Positions 48,829 to 56,835 of a DNA stretch of 64,000 nt are shown one piece after another; the stretch's first letter is position 1; each line of letters opens with the position of its first letter. The position numbers and the translations under genes were made by a program. Where the stretch lies: positions 496,001 through 560,000 of the forward strand of contig NZ_FOUX01000001.1 of the NCBI RefSeq assembly GCF_900114995.1. Reading direction: 5' to 3'. This DNA is from Chitinophaga sp. YR627. Its GTDB lineage: Bacteria > Bacteroidota > Bacteroidia > Chitinophagales > Chitinophagaceae. The notes under the pieces were generated by a model. The model was not told where the DNA came from. It saw only the letters and a program-made list of their open reading frames with translations, and did not search any database.

Positions 48829-51800
48829 TTAAAAGGTGATGTTCATACCGAATACATAGGTCGCGAAGAGCGGGAAGGTATCGGAGCCATTTGTTTCAGG
48901 ATCGGTGCCTTTCAGATCGCGGTTCTTTGTAATGATCAGCGGGTTATAGGCGCTGGCATAGATCCTGCCTTTGCTGATATGCGCGTATTTCGTCAGATGG
49001 GCAGGGAATGTATAACCGAGCGTGATCGTTTTGATCTTGATGAAAGAACCGTCTACATAACGAAGCGACTCTATACCGGTCGTGCTGTTGATACCCGGAC
49101 GCGGATAACGCGCAGATTGGTTTTCAGGCGTCCAGTAGTTAATACCGGCGGGTTGTCCGTCATCCGTGGTAGAATACCAGCCTAGCAGGCTGCTGCTGAT
49201 CATTTGTCCCCAGCGCATCATGGTAAATACATTCAGATCAAAATTGCGGAAGGTGACGTTATTGTTCACACCAAGGAGCCATTTCGGGACGGTTGATCCC
49301 AGTACCATACGGTCATTGATGGAATAAGGGTGTACGCCTTTGTCACCGGTGCCATTGGCATCAAATTTCTCATTAGTGGCTACTTTCACAAAACCTGGTT
49401 TTGCGCCGTAAAGCGTAGCGGTGGCCTCATCGGCGGTGGACCAGATGCCCTGGTATTTATAATCGTAATGTGTGCTGAGAGGCTGTCCGACGAAGAGTTT
49501 TTCAGATATCACGTCACCATCCGGCAGGTATACGATCTTTTCTTTATTGCTGGTAAAAGAGAAGTTGGTACTCCATTCAAATGCGGGTTTTACGATGTTG
49601 CGGGTGCTGAGGGTGATCTCGATACCTTTGTTGTTGGTTTGTCCGATGTTCTGCCAGGTCTGGAGGGGCGATGCCCATGCCGTAAGGCCCGAGGTAACAG
49701 GCAGAGAACGTTTAAACAGGAGTCCCTTTGTGTCTGTGTTGTAATAATCCGCATTCAGGGTGATACGGCCTTTCAGCACGGTGAGATCCAGGCCGATGTT
49801 GGTATTGTAGCTTCTTTCCCAGCTGATGAGAGGATTGGAGTAGGTACCATAGTTCTGTACGTTAGGGGCGAGTTTTCCATCCAGGGAAATCACCTGATAG
49901 GTCGCGGCCTGTGTCTGAGATGAGTAGGCGGACATACCACCGGAGTTACCGGTAACACCATATCCGGCACGAAGTTTTAATTCATCCATCCAGTTACCTG
50001 CACTTTGCATAAAACTTTCGTCAGATACGCGCCATGCGACTACACCGGCGGGGAAGGTGCTCCATTTATGTCCTTTGGCGAGGTGCGATACGCCATCCCA
50101 TCTGTTGGTGAGAGTCAGTAGGTATTTCCCCCTGAAACTGTAGTTGATCCTGCCTGCAAAGGAGAGCCGTTGACGTTGTTCATAAGAGGAGGCGTTACCT
50201 GTTTTCTGTGTGCCGCTGCTAAGGTTATAAAACTGGTAGTAATCCAGTTCCTGGCCTTGTCCCAGTGAGTTGTTGTAATCGGCGCTGTTCTTTGCCCAGG
50301 AAGTGACGCCGGTGACGGTCAGCTGATGATCAGTCGCGATGGTCTTATTGTAGGTCAGGATATTCTCCCAGGTATATCCGTACGTGAAGCCATTGTATAT
50401 GGCGGCCAGTGGCGATGCATAACCGCTTACGACGTTGGATACAGCCTGTTTACCCCAGTATTTACCGTTGCGATAGTTGTTGAGTGTAACACCTAATACA
50501 GAGCGATAGGTCAGGTCTTTCCATGGTTTGATATCCAGGTAGCCGTTCATGTATGCGAACGTGGTGCGTGTATTGTCTGCATACTGGTTGGGCAGCTGAT
50601 CGCCCAGCGGAGTTGTTTCACCCTGTACAAATACGGGATTGATATTACCATTGGCATCATATGCATCGCCCAGCGGGAGGGCGGATAATGATTTGGTAAA
50701 GATATTTTTTCCCCTGGCGTTCTGAATGGAATAGTTAACGTTGATATTGGTGCCGAGTTTCATCCAGCTGGCCATGTCGCGGTCCAGGTTCATACGCAAA
50801 GCGTACCGGTTGAGGTTTTCATTGCTGAGGATACCTTCTTCTTTTGTATAGGTAAAAGAGGTATAGACCTTTGTTTTTCCGGTACCGTCGGATAGCGAAA
50901 GATGGTATTTCTGCTGAGTGGCGGTATTGTCGGTGATCAATCCTACCCAATCGATCCATTTCCCTTTATTGTAGGCATCCAGGACAGGTTCAGTAGTAAA
51001 GATCTGCGACATATCCTGCGGATATTCTCCATTGACGGTGCGATATATTTCCTTGCGATAATTGGTGTATTCATCTCCTGTCATACCATGAAAGAAATGC
51101 GGACTACCGGAGAGACCATAGAACACATCCAGGTTGACGGAAGACTTACCCGCCTTTCCTTTTTTTGTAGTGATGATCACGACACCATTGGAACCGGCAG
51201 AACCATAGATAGCCGTAGAAGAGGCGTCTTTCAGTATGTCGATAGAAGCGATATCGGAGGGGTTGATCTGGTCGTAGCTGCTTTGTATGCCATCTACGAT
51301 GAATAGCGGACTATTATCCCCATAAATAGAGCGGCTGCCACGTAGGAGGATATTAGGGTTTGTACCTACGGCTCCCGATCCCCGCATAATATCCATACCG
51401 GCAACTTTTCCCTGTAATGCTTCCATGGCATTGTTGACAGGCGTAGCGGTGATATCGGCTTCTTTGATAGAAACAACGGCGCCCGTCAGGTCACGTTTTT
51501 TAACGGTACCATAGGCGATGACCACGTTTTCACCCAGCTCCTGTACAGCAGCACTGAGTGTGATATGAAGAGAAGGAGAGGGTCCTTCGGTCAGCCGGAT
51601 ATTCTCCGCGTCGCCTGCTTTTGCGGTAGTGACGGCAAGACCTTTTTCAGTTGGTTTGAGCGTGCATTCTATGGTGTTGTAACCCATGCTGGAGATGACC
51701 AGCACTGCATTATCGGCGACGGAGGTCAATGTAAACAGGCCATTGGCATTGGTGGTGGCGCCTGTGCCGGAACCTTTGACGCGTATGGTAGCGCCGATAA

Positions 51801-51930
51801 TAGGTGTACCGTCTCTGGCTGTAATTTTCCCGCTGATTGTGATGGGAGGGCCGGATGAGTGGATTGCTGCGAGCGAGATATGCGTATGGAACGCGCAAAT
51901 GAGCAGCAGCAGCATTGTTAGTTTTTTCAT
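48829..51930 (-). CDS. SusC/RagA-family TonB-linked outer-membrane receptor
   Basis: A 1033-aa receptor with a signal peptide, a carboxypeptidase-regulatory-like domain (ITISGKITARDGTPIIGATIRVKGSGTGATTNANG), a plug (LTGAVVSIKEADITATPVNNAMEALQGKVAGMDIMRGSGAVG, NPNILLRGSRSIYG) and a large C-terminal barrel ending in an aromatic residue (NITF). The family TTKKGKAG motif is present. It lies 11 bp ahead of the SusD gene, as usual. No ECF sigma/anti-sigma or hybrid two-component system is adjacent, so its regulation lies elsewhere. Substrate unknown. Confidence 0.93.
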   Translation of the reverse strand: MKKLTMLLLLICAFHTHISLAAIHSSGPPITISGKITARDGTPIIGATIRVKGSGTGATTNANGLFTLTSVADNAVLVISSMGYNTIECTLKPTEKGLAVTTAKAGDAENIRLTEGPSPSLHITLSAAVQELGENVVIAYGTVKKRDLTGAVVSIKEADITATPVNNAMEALQGKVAGMDIMRGSGAVGTNPNILLRGSRSIYGDNSPLFIVDGIQSSYDQINPSDIASIDILKDASSTAIYGSAGSNGVVIITTKKGKAGKSSVNLDVFYGLSGSPHFFHGMTGDEYTNYRKEIYRTVNGEYPQDMSQIFTTEPVLDAYNKGKWIDWVGLITDNTATQQKYHLSLSDGTGKTKVYTSFTYTKEEGILSNENLNRYALRMNLDRDMASWMKLGTNINVNYSIQNARGKNIFTKSLSALPLGDAYDANGNINPVFVQGETTPLGDQLPNQYADNTRTTFAYMNGYLDIKPWKDLTYRSVLGVTLNNYRNGKYWGKQAVSNVVSGYASPLAAIYNGFTYGYTWENILTYNKTIATDHQLTVTGVTSWAKNSADYNNSLGQGQELDYYQFYNLSSGTQKTGNASSYEQRQRLSFAGRINYSFRGKYLLTLTNRWDGVSHLAKGHKWSTFPAGVVAWRVSDESFMQSAGNWMDELKLRAGYGVTGNSGGMSAYSSQTQAATYQVISLDGKLAPNVQNYGTYSNPLISWERSYNTNIGLDLTVLKGRITLNADYYNTDTKGLLFKRSLPVTSGLTAWASPLQTWQNIGQTNNKGIEITLSTRNIVKPAFEWSTNFSFTSNKEKIVYLPDGDVISEKLFVGQPLSTHYDYKYQGIWSTADEATATLYGAKPGFVKVATNEKFDANGTGDKGVHPYSINDRMVLGSTVPKWLLGVNNNVTFRNFDLNVFTMMRWGQMISSSLLGWYSTTDDGQPAGINYWTPENQSARYPRPGINSTTGIESLRYVDGSFIKIKTITLGYTFPAHLTKYAHISKGRIYASAYNPLIITKNRDLKGTDPETNGSDTFPLFATYVFGMNITF

Positions 51931-52397
51931 AAACGTTTTTTATAAATGCACGAAATGTTCTTAGTGGAAACCGCCTACAGACAGTATGGCTGGTTGGGCT
52001 ATTCTCGTGGAATTGTAGCAATAAGCGTCTGAACGCGTTGTACAGGTGATGCTTTATAACATGGAGGCGTAGCTGGTTGTCGTTTTTATGGATATCAGGT
52101 CATAAATGTATAAAATAGGTGTTATAGTGACACTATTTGATTACGATCATAGTGTAATACTACTTATTTGTAGTTGAATATTGTTATGGGACAGTATAGG
52201 ACAGTTGATAATTACAGGTGAGTGGTTGTTTGTGTGCATTAGCTGATATTGAGCGGGTTGTGATTTTGGAAGGGTGTATTTGCGGGATACATTTTATTTG
52301 TAACTTGCGGACTGATCCCTGTACTAAGAATGTGCCTGTAGAGAATACCCTGCTATTTTAACCCGCCTGATTAGTACGTAAACGTAGTATAATTATC
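51931..52397. other. Divergent intergenic region, 467 bp
   Basis: Holds the promoter regions of susC (minus) and of the macro-domain gene (plus). No open frame is convincing. A 13-bp palindrome ATAGTG-A-CACTAT at 52124-52136 is the clearest structure, 194 bp before the susC start. A near-consensus -7 box (TACATTTA, minus strand near 52110) has one mismatch and no -33 partner. Confidence 0.5.
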
Positions 52398-52853
52398 ATG
52401 ATCCATTATATCGAATACGGAGATATCTTTCAGCTGGAAGGTATTGTCAATTATGCGCATGGCTGTAATTGTGCCGGGGCGATGGGCAAAGGTATTGCGG
52501 TCGCATTTAAAGAGAAATATCCGAAGATGTACCTGGAATACAAGCGCCGGTGTAAATCAGGAGAATTTGCGCCGGGAGATATTTATGTGTATCAGTATGA
52601 CGAAGGTTATGTATTTAATCTCGGTACACAGGTTTCCTGGACAACGGGCGCGACTTTGCCTGCGATTGAGCAATCTTTTGAGAAAATGCTGGCGTATGCG
52701 GCTTCCCATGGGATACGACAGCTCGCATTGCCAAGGATCGGAGCGGGATTAGGCAGACTGGACTGGGACGAGGTGAAAGGTGTAATGGGGCGTATAGCGG
52801 GTAGCTATGCGCAAGTGGAATTGTATGTCATTGAAAATTATAAAGCGGTATAA
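52398..52853 (+). CDS. Macro-domain protein (TARG1/DarG-like ADP-ribose hydrolase fold)
   Basis: A 151-aa stand-alone macro domain. It has IEYGDIFQLEGIVNYAHGCNCAGAMGKGIAVAFKEKYPKMYLEYKRRCKSG, where the C-N-C and GAMGKGIA segments form the ADP-ribose pocket, and LPRIGAGLGRLDWDEV near the C-terminus. Proteins of this type remove ADP-ribose from protein or DNA, and DarG acts as antitoxin to DarT. No DarT toxin gene is adjacent, so an antitoxin role is not shown. The next two genes follow at 2 and 10 bp. Confidence 0.88.
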   Translation: MIHYIEYGDIFQLEGIVNYAHGCNCAGAMGKGIAVAFKEKYPKMYLEYKRRCKSGEFAPGDIYVYQYDEGYVFNLGTQVSWTTGATLPAIEQSFEKMLAYAASHGIRQLALPRIGAGLGRLDWDEVKGVMGRIAGSYAQVELYVIENYKAV

Positions 52854-52855
52854 GA

Positions 52856-53266
52856 ATGGCAAAAGGAATACGTAAAATGATCATACCGGTCATCATTCTG
52901 TTGTTGCTGGGTATTGTGGTTGTGTGCTCTATACGTAATATTATAAACGGTCATGGTTGGCAAAAAGACCTGAATAAAAACGGGCGTTATGTGGTGGCAA
53001 TGATCAGGTATTATGAGCCTGAATCCGGCAAGTATAAAGATAGGATGGCGCAGGGACATTTTTATTTAACCGATATTGAATATCCTTTGACTTTGCAGGT
53101 GGCGAAACGGGATGCGCCGCCGGTAGGTAGAGTTATACTAAAGGTGCTGGAGTCTCATCCTGAGACATACGAGCTCATTTATTATGAGCGGGTGCCGGCT
53201 TGTTTTGATAATGAAGAGAGTATGCGGTTGATATGGGATGAGATACCGCAATGTCCGAAACCATAA
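52856..53266 (+). CDS. Membrane-anchored protein of unknown function
   Basis: A 136-aa protein with one N-terminal transmembrane helix (IIPVIILLLLGIVVVCS, residues ~9-26) and a ~105-residue extracytoplasmic or cytoplasmic domain rich in beta strands (RYVVAMIRYYEPESGKYKDR, FYLTDIEYPLTLQVAKRDAPPVGRVILKV). I recognise no family. It sits 2 bp after the macro-domain gene and 10 bp before a DUF5071-like gene. The three may form a small operon. Confidence 0.75.
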   Translation: MAKGIRKMIIPVIILLLLGIVVVCSIRNIINGHGWQKDLNKNGRYVVAMIRYYEPESGKYKDRMAQGHFYLTDIEYPLTLQVAKRDAPPVGRVILKVLESHPETYELIYYERVPACFDNEESMRLIWDEIPQCPKP

Positions 53267-53276
53267 AACATAATGG

Positions 53277-53681
53277 ATGGAAAATAAGAAACCGTATATA
53301 CCACAAACAAAATTTGACGATGCCGCTGTAGCGATGCTACATACTATGCCGCTGGAGCAGATCAGGGAAGATGTACCTGTATTACTGATGTGGATACAGG
53401 ATATGAACTGGCCTATTGCTTCGGAGGTAAGTGATTACTTCGTGCCATATGTGAACGAGATAAAGAAGGAAATACTGGAGATCTTTCAAATCAATGACGA
53501 GATATGGAAACATAACGTTTTAAGTCTGTTATATGAAGCCTCATATAAGCTGGATGAGATGCTGATCCTGTCTGTAAAAAGAATGGCATCAGCACCTACA
53601 CCCAGCGAAAAAGAAGATGAAGTTGATGAACTGGCGACAGCAATACTGCAACGACAGGCTGAACTGAATGCTGAAGATTAA
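53277..53681 (+). CDS. DUF5071-like protein
   Basis: A 134-aa soluble helical protein with VPVLLMWIQDMNWPIASEVSDYFVPYVNEIKKEI, the block that marks the DUF5071 group. The C-terminal third is acidic (PTPSEKEDEVDELATAILQRQAELNAED). Family function is unknown to me. It ends a three-gene run with the macro-domain and membrane-protein genes. Confidence 0.75.
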   Translation: MENKKPYIPQTKFDDAAVAMLHTMPLEQIREDVPVLLMWIQDMNWPIASEVSDYFVPYVNEIKKEILEIFQINDEIWKHNVLSLLYEASYKLDEMLILSVKRMASAPTPSEKEDEVDELATAILQRQAELNAED

Positions 53682-53686
53682 TCAGG

Positions 53687-54235
53687 TCATTCCGGCAGGA
53701 GTGCATCGAAGTTTGCGATATCGCTTTCTAATTTAATGATCCGCTTTTTCCATACGTTCCGTAGCAGGAGGATCTGAACAGCGAAAACAGCGAGTATGAT
53801 CAGCAGTAGCAGATATTTGTGGTTTGTGAAACTGATCACTGATGTAAAGAATAACAACAGACAGGCTGCGGCTATGATCCTGCTGCTAACTGATATAGCG
53901 GCGTATCTCCGCAGTCGTAGGAGAGACTTTCTGAGTGATTGTGTGATCGTCTCTGCATGTAGTGTTTGATTGGCCAGTTTATAGCCCAGGATGCTGTGAA
54001 TGATGGCAAACAGTGAAGCGCCCACCAATGCAATATTAGCATATAAAGGCTTTTTGTCGCCGTCAAAGAAATCATAATAGACAATAAGGAATAGGATAAA
54101 TGCGATTGTTTCCAGAAAGAGCTGTCTGCGCATCTTCCGTAGGCCTGGTGCAGACAACATTGTTTTAAGTGTTTGCTGATGTTTAGGCGTATTGCCCAGA
54201 TCGTTCCACATTGATTTTAAAGGATCGTTTTGCAT
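53687..54235 (-). CDS. Membrane protein paired with an ECF sigma factor
   Basis: A 182-aa protein with a soluble N-terminal segment (DPLKSMWNDLGNTPKHQQTLKTML) and four hydrophobic helices. It starts 3 bp after the sigma factor gene, the normal place for an anti-sigma or sigma-associated membrane protein, but it lacks a zinc anti-sigma motif (HxxxCxxC). I therefore call it a sigma-linked membrane protein, possibly an atypical anti-sigma. Confidence 0.72.
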   Translation of the reverse strand: MQNDPLKSMWNDLGNTPKHQQTLKTMLSAPGLRKMRRQLFLETIAFILFLIVYYDFFDGDKKPLYANIALVGASLFAIIHSILGYKLANQTLHAETITQSLRKSLLRLRRYAAISVSSRIIAAACLLLFFTSVISFTNHKYLLLLIILAVFAVQILLLRNVWKKRIIKLESDIANFDALLPE

Positions 54236-54238
54236 GGG

Positions 54239-54715
54239 TTATTTTTTTACCTGTAAGAGTTGTTGTAATCTGTTTTTTATTCTGTTGATCTTTACTCCCA
54301 CATTATTCTCCGTAATGCCTGTGATAGCGGCTATTTCCTGATAAGTGAGTTCTTCGAGATACAGGGCTATGATGGCTTTATCTGAATCATTTAACTGGCG
54401 GATCGCGATCCGTAGTCGTTCCATTTGTTCATTGTCATCCGGCATGCCTGCTGGTATGTCAGGCAGTACGGAAGGATATCTGACATCGGGTCGTTTTTTG
54501 CGGAAGGCTGTCAGGGCTGTATTGATAGCAATCCGGTACAGCCAGGAGCTGAACTGAGATTTACCTTCAAAAGAGGGGACTGATCTCCATAACTGGCCTA
54601 CAATCTCCTGGAAGAGATCTTCCCTGTCTTCCGGGGAGTCGCGGTAGAGCCAGCAGATCTTATGGATGATCTGTTGGTGTTGATCTATTAGCTGTAAAAA
54701 CTGCGTTTCATCCAT
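54239..54715 (-). CDS. RNA polymerase ECF-type sigma factor
   Basis: A 158-aa sigma-70 family protein with region 2 (PEDREDLFQEIVGQLWRSVPSFEGKSQFSSWLYRIAINTAL) and region 4 (LNDSDKAIIALYLEELTYQEIAAITGITENNVGVKINRIKNRL). Regions 1 and 3 are absent, as in ECF factors. It is followed by the membrane-protein gene (3-bp gap), which probably regulates it. Target promoters are unknown, and it is not next to a SusCD pair; the nearest is 2.8 kb away and separated by unrelated genes. Confidence 0.9.
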   Translation of the reverse strand: MDETQFLQLIDQHQQIIHKICWLYRDSPEDREDLFQEIVGQLWRSVPSFEGKSQFSSWLYRIAINTALTAFRKKRPDVRYPSVLPDIPAGMPDDNEQMERLRIAIRQLNDSDKAIIALYLEELTYQEIAAITGITENNVGVKINRIKNRLQQLLQVKK

Positions 54716-54818
54716 GTGTTTTTATTGATGAGGATACTTGTGATTCTTTTCTGGCAGTGATAATGCCTGCTTTCCGGAATTGTTAGTTGCAGCTTTTTCA
54801 GAAAACTTACAGGAGGAG

Positions 54819-55196
54819 CTAAATATCCGGGATATTTTTATCCATGATCGTTTTATGGTCTATGGCCCATTCTTCCAGTTGTTGCCAGATAGGTGTCAGT
54901 TTACGGGCACTATCGGATAGTTTGTATTCCACCCTGGGAGGAATTTCAGCATATGCCGTCCTGATCACCAGTCCGTTCTTTTCCAGTTCCTGTAAATGGA
55001 GCGTGAGCATACGGTCGGAGATTTCGGGGATGAGGGCTTTGAGTTCGCCGAAACGCAGGGTTTTCTTCTCCAGTTTATACAGGATGACCAGTTTCCATCT
55101 TCCTGCCAGCATGTCGACTGCATACATCATTCCGCAGAAGCCGATCAGCTTTTGCAGGTTGAGAGAATTGCTGGATGTGACTTTTCTTTTTCCCAT
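54819..55196 (-). CDS. HxlR-family transcriptional regulator
   Basis: A 125-aa winged-helix regulator with the HxlR core FCGMMYAVDMLAGRWKLVILYKLEKKTLRFGELKALIPEISDRMLTLHLQELEKNGLV. Cys21 lies 13 residues before the conserved Trp, the position of the thiol sensor in YodB/HypR-type regulators. It is divergent from a flavodoxin-fold quinone reductase, the classic YodB/AzoR arrangement. A 12-bp palindrome at 55202-55213 overlaps its ribosome-binding region, so autorepression is likely. Confidence 0.88.
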   Translation of the reverse strand: MGKRKVTSSNSLNLQKLIGFCGMMYAVDMLAGRWKLVILYKLEKKTLRFGELKALIPEISDRMLTLHLQELEKNGLVIRTAYAEIPPRVEYKLSDSARKLTPIWQQLEEWAIDHKTIMDKNIPDI

Positions 55197-55201
55197 TACT
55201 T

Positions 55202-55213
55202 ACACATTTGTGT
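55202..55213. promoter_or_regulatory. 12-bp palindrome, candidate HxlR operator
   Basis: ACACATTTGTGT, a perfect palindrome 6-17 bp before the hxlR start codon and inside the divergent promoter region. Position fits an autorepressor site; no published consensus is matched exactly. Confidence 0.4.
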
Positions 55214-55296
55214 GCTGCATACAATAGGCTGCACGGATACCCGGAAAGGCACAGCGGTATAATTTTGCAGCTGTTACCATAAAACGGGATAAAAAT

Positions 55297-55965
55297 ATGA
55301 AAATACTGATAGTACTGGCCCATCCGGAATTAAAGAGCATGAACGGGGCTATGTTTCAAAAGGCAATAGCGGCACTGACTACCGCTGGGCACGAAGTGAA
55401 GGTATCTGATCTTTACAGGGATCAGTTTAATCCTGTATCTGACCGGGGCAATTTTACGACTACTTATGATGAAGCTTTCTTCAAACAGCAGCTGGAGGAA
55501 ATGCATGCGGTGGAGAGTGCCGGTTTCGCTATCGACATTGAGCAGGAGCAACAGAAAGTGGAATGGTGTGACCTGATGATCTGGCAGTTCCCGCTGTGGT
55601 GGTTTACGGTACCAGGCATCCTGAAAGGCTGGGTAGACCGGGTGTTTGCGATGGGCAGGTTTTATGGCAATAGCAGGTGTTATGAGACTGGTATGCTGAG
55701 GGGTAAGAAGGCGTTGTTGTCCCTTACGACGGGAGGGGCTGGGGAGAGTTATCTGAAGGATGGCTTGCATGGTGACCTGGAGGGGATTCTGAAGCCGGTA
55801 CACCGGGGTATGCTGGAGTTTGTAGGATTTAGTGTGTTATCGCCACAGGTGGTGTATGCGCCGGTGAGACAGCCGGAGGAGCAACGGGAAACGGTGCTGA
55901 ATGACTGGGAAGAGCGTTTAAGCAGGATTTTCGGGGAGGAGCCGATGGTTGTAGGCAGATATTGA
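55297..55965 (+). CDS. NAD(P)H:quinone oxidoreductase, flavodoxin-fold (NQO/KefF-like)
   Basis: A 222-aa FMN/FAD-dependent reductase starting KILIVLAHPELKSMNGAMFQKAIAAL, with the diagnostic WCDLMIWQFPLWWFTVPGILKGWVDRVFA and LSLTTGGAGESY. Members reduce quinones by two electrons and protect against redox-cycling toxins. A -7-like box TAATTTTG at 55260-55267 lies 30 bp before the start. Divergent from the HxlR gene. Part of the window's recurring electrophile-defence theme. Confidence 0.9.
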   Translation: MKILIVLAHPELKSMNGAMFQKAIAALTTAGHEVKVSDLYRDQFNPVSDRGNFTTTYDEAFFKQQLEEMHAVESAGFAIDIEQEQQKVEWCDLMIWQFPLWWFTVPGILKGWVDRVFAMGRFYGNSRCYETGMLRGKKALLSLTTGGAGESYLKDGLHGDLEGILKPVHRGMLEFVGFSVLSPQVVYAPVRQPEEQRETVLNDWEERLSRIFGEEPMVVGRY

Positions 55966-55984
55966 TACTGCTTTATTATATGAT

Positions 55985-56016
55985 CGGGGATAGGCTGCTT
56001 TTTAAGTCTTTCCCCG
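55985..56016 (+). terminator. Terminator candidate after the quinone reductase gene
   Basis: CGGGGA (55985-55990) and TCCCCG (56011-56016) flank a 20-base loop with some internal pairing, followed by TTTCTTTT. Short outer stem, so confidence is moderate. Confidence 0.45.
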
Positions 56017-56835
56017 TTTCTTTTGTATCCGAATTATGCTAGAGCTACGCATATTGATTGCGTATGTCCGGTATAGTTTTACAGCTGTAATGAAATCAAA
56101 GACATTTTTTAAAAAAAAAAGAATGCCGTGAGAAGGAAAAATTTCCTGATATTAGGAATATTATCTTTCTTTGCGTCAAGAAGTTAAGTATACCTATGGT
56201 GATGTTATAAAATGTTCGTAAATGTCAAGCTATTGTTAACTGACCCTGTACTTGTATATGAGAGGATGCTTGATGATTTATCGATCTATGGCCTATGCAT
56301 CGGGATTTAAACCCTGCTACTAAGCTTAATGATTGTTACCAATACTTTGTCAGACCGGGACTTGTTGTCTTTTATGCTTAAAAGGGGGACTTTTCTGCAT
56401 ACATGCCTGTTCCAGATTGTTATTTGAGCCTTTATCTTATTTGTAAAATGCAAAAGAATTAATCAGAGGTATTAGCATGTAATTGCCTGTCAGATGGCGG
56501 TTGCTATGTTAGTGTCCACTTAGTTCGGGTAGATGGCCGACTGTATCGCTGTAGGATGTATTCCTGCGGGAACGGGGCTGTTTTCTCTGCATATTGTTAT
56601 ATAGTCGTAAAATGTCGGAAATGCTCGTGCTGTTAAACGTTGTTAACTATCATGTGTCTGTCAACTTTGTGCGTAAGGTCGTACACTGTCGGCCTTAGGG
56701 TTTTGGCATTTAAAAATCGTCTGTACAGTAGGATATCACTTTATTTTAAACCGGGGAGACCTATACCGAATTCAAGGAAATATTATCCCTATCTATACTT
56801 ATATGCGTTCTCTCATTCGTTTGAACCTTTGTCAT
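56017..56835. other. Long intergenic region ahead of the exported operon, 819 bp
   Basis: No convincing gene; the 67-codon frame at 56640-56843 has random composition. It is AT-rich with short stretches of A and T. The best promoter candidate is GTTG (56639-56642), 19 bp, CAACTTTG (56662-56669), one mismatch in each box, which would give a 5' leader of about 160 bases. I saw no riboswitch or tRNA fold. Confidence 0.45.

Noticed and set aside
52398..52853. DarT/DarG toxin-antitoxin pair
   Set aside because: Only the macro domain is present; no DarT-like toxin gene on either side.
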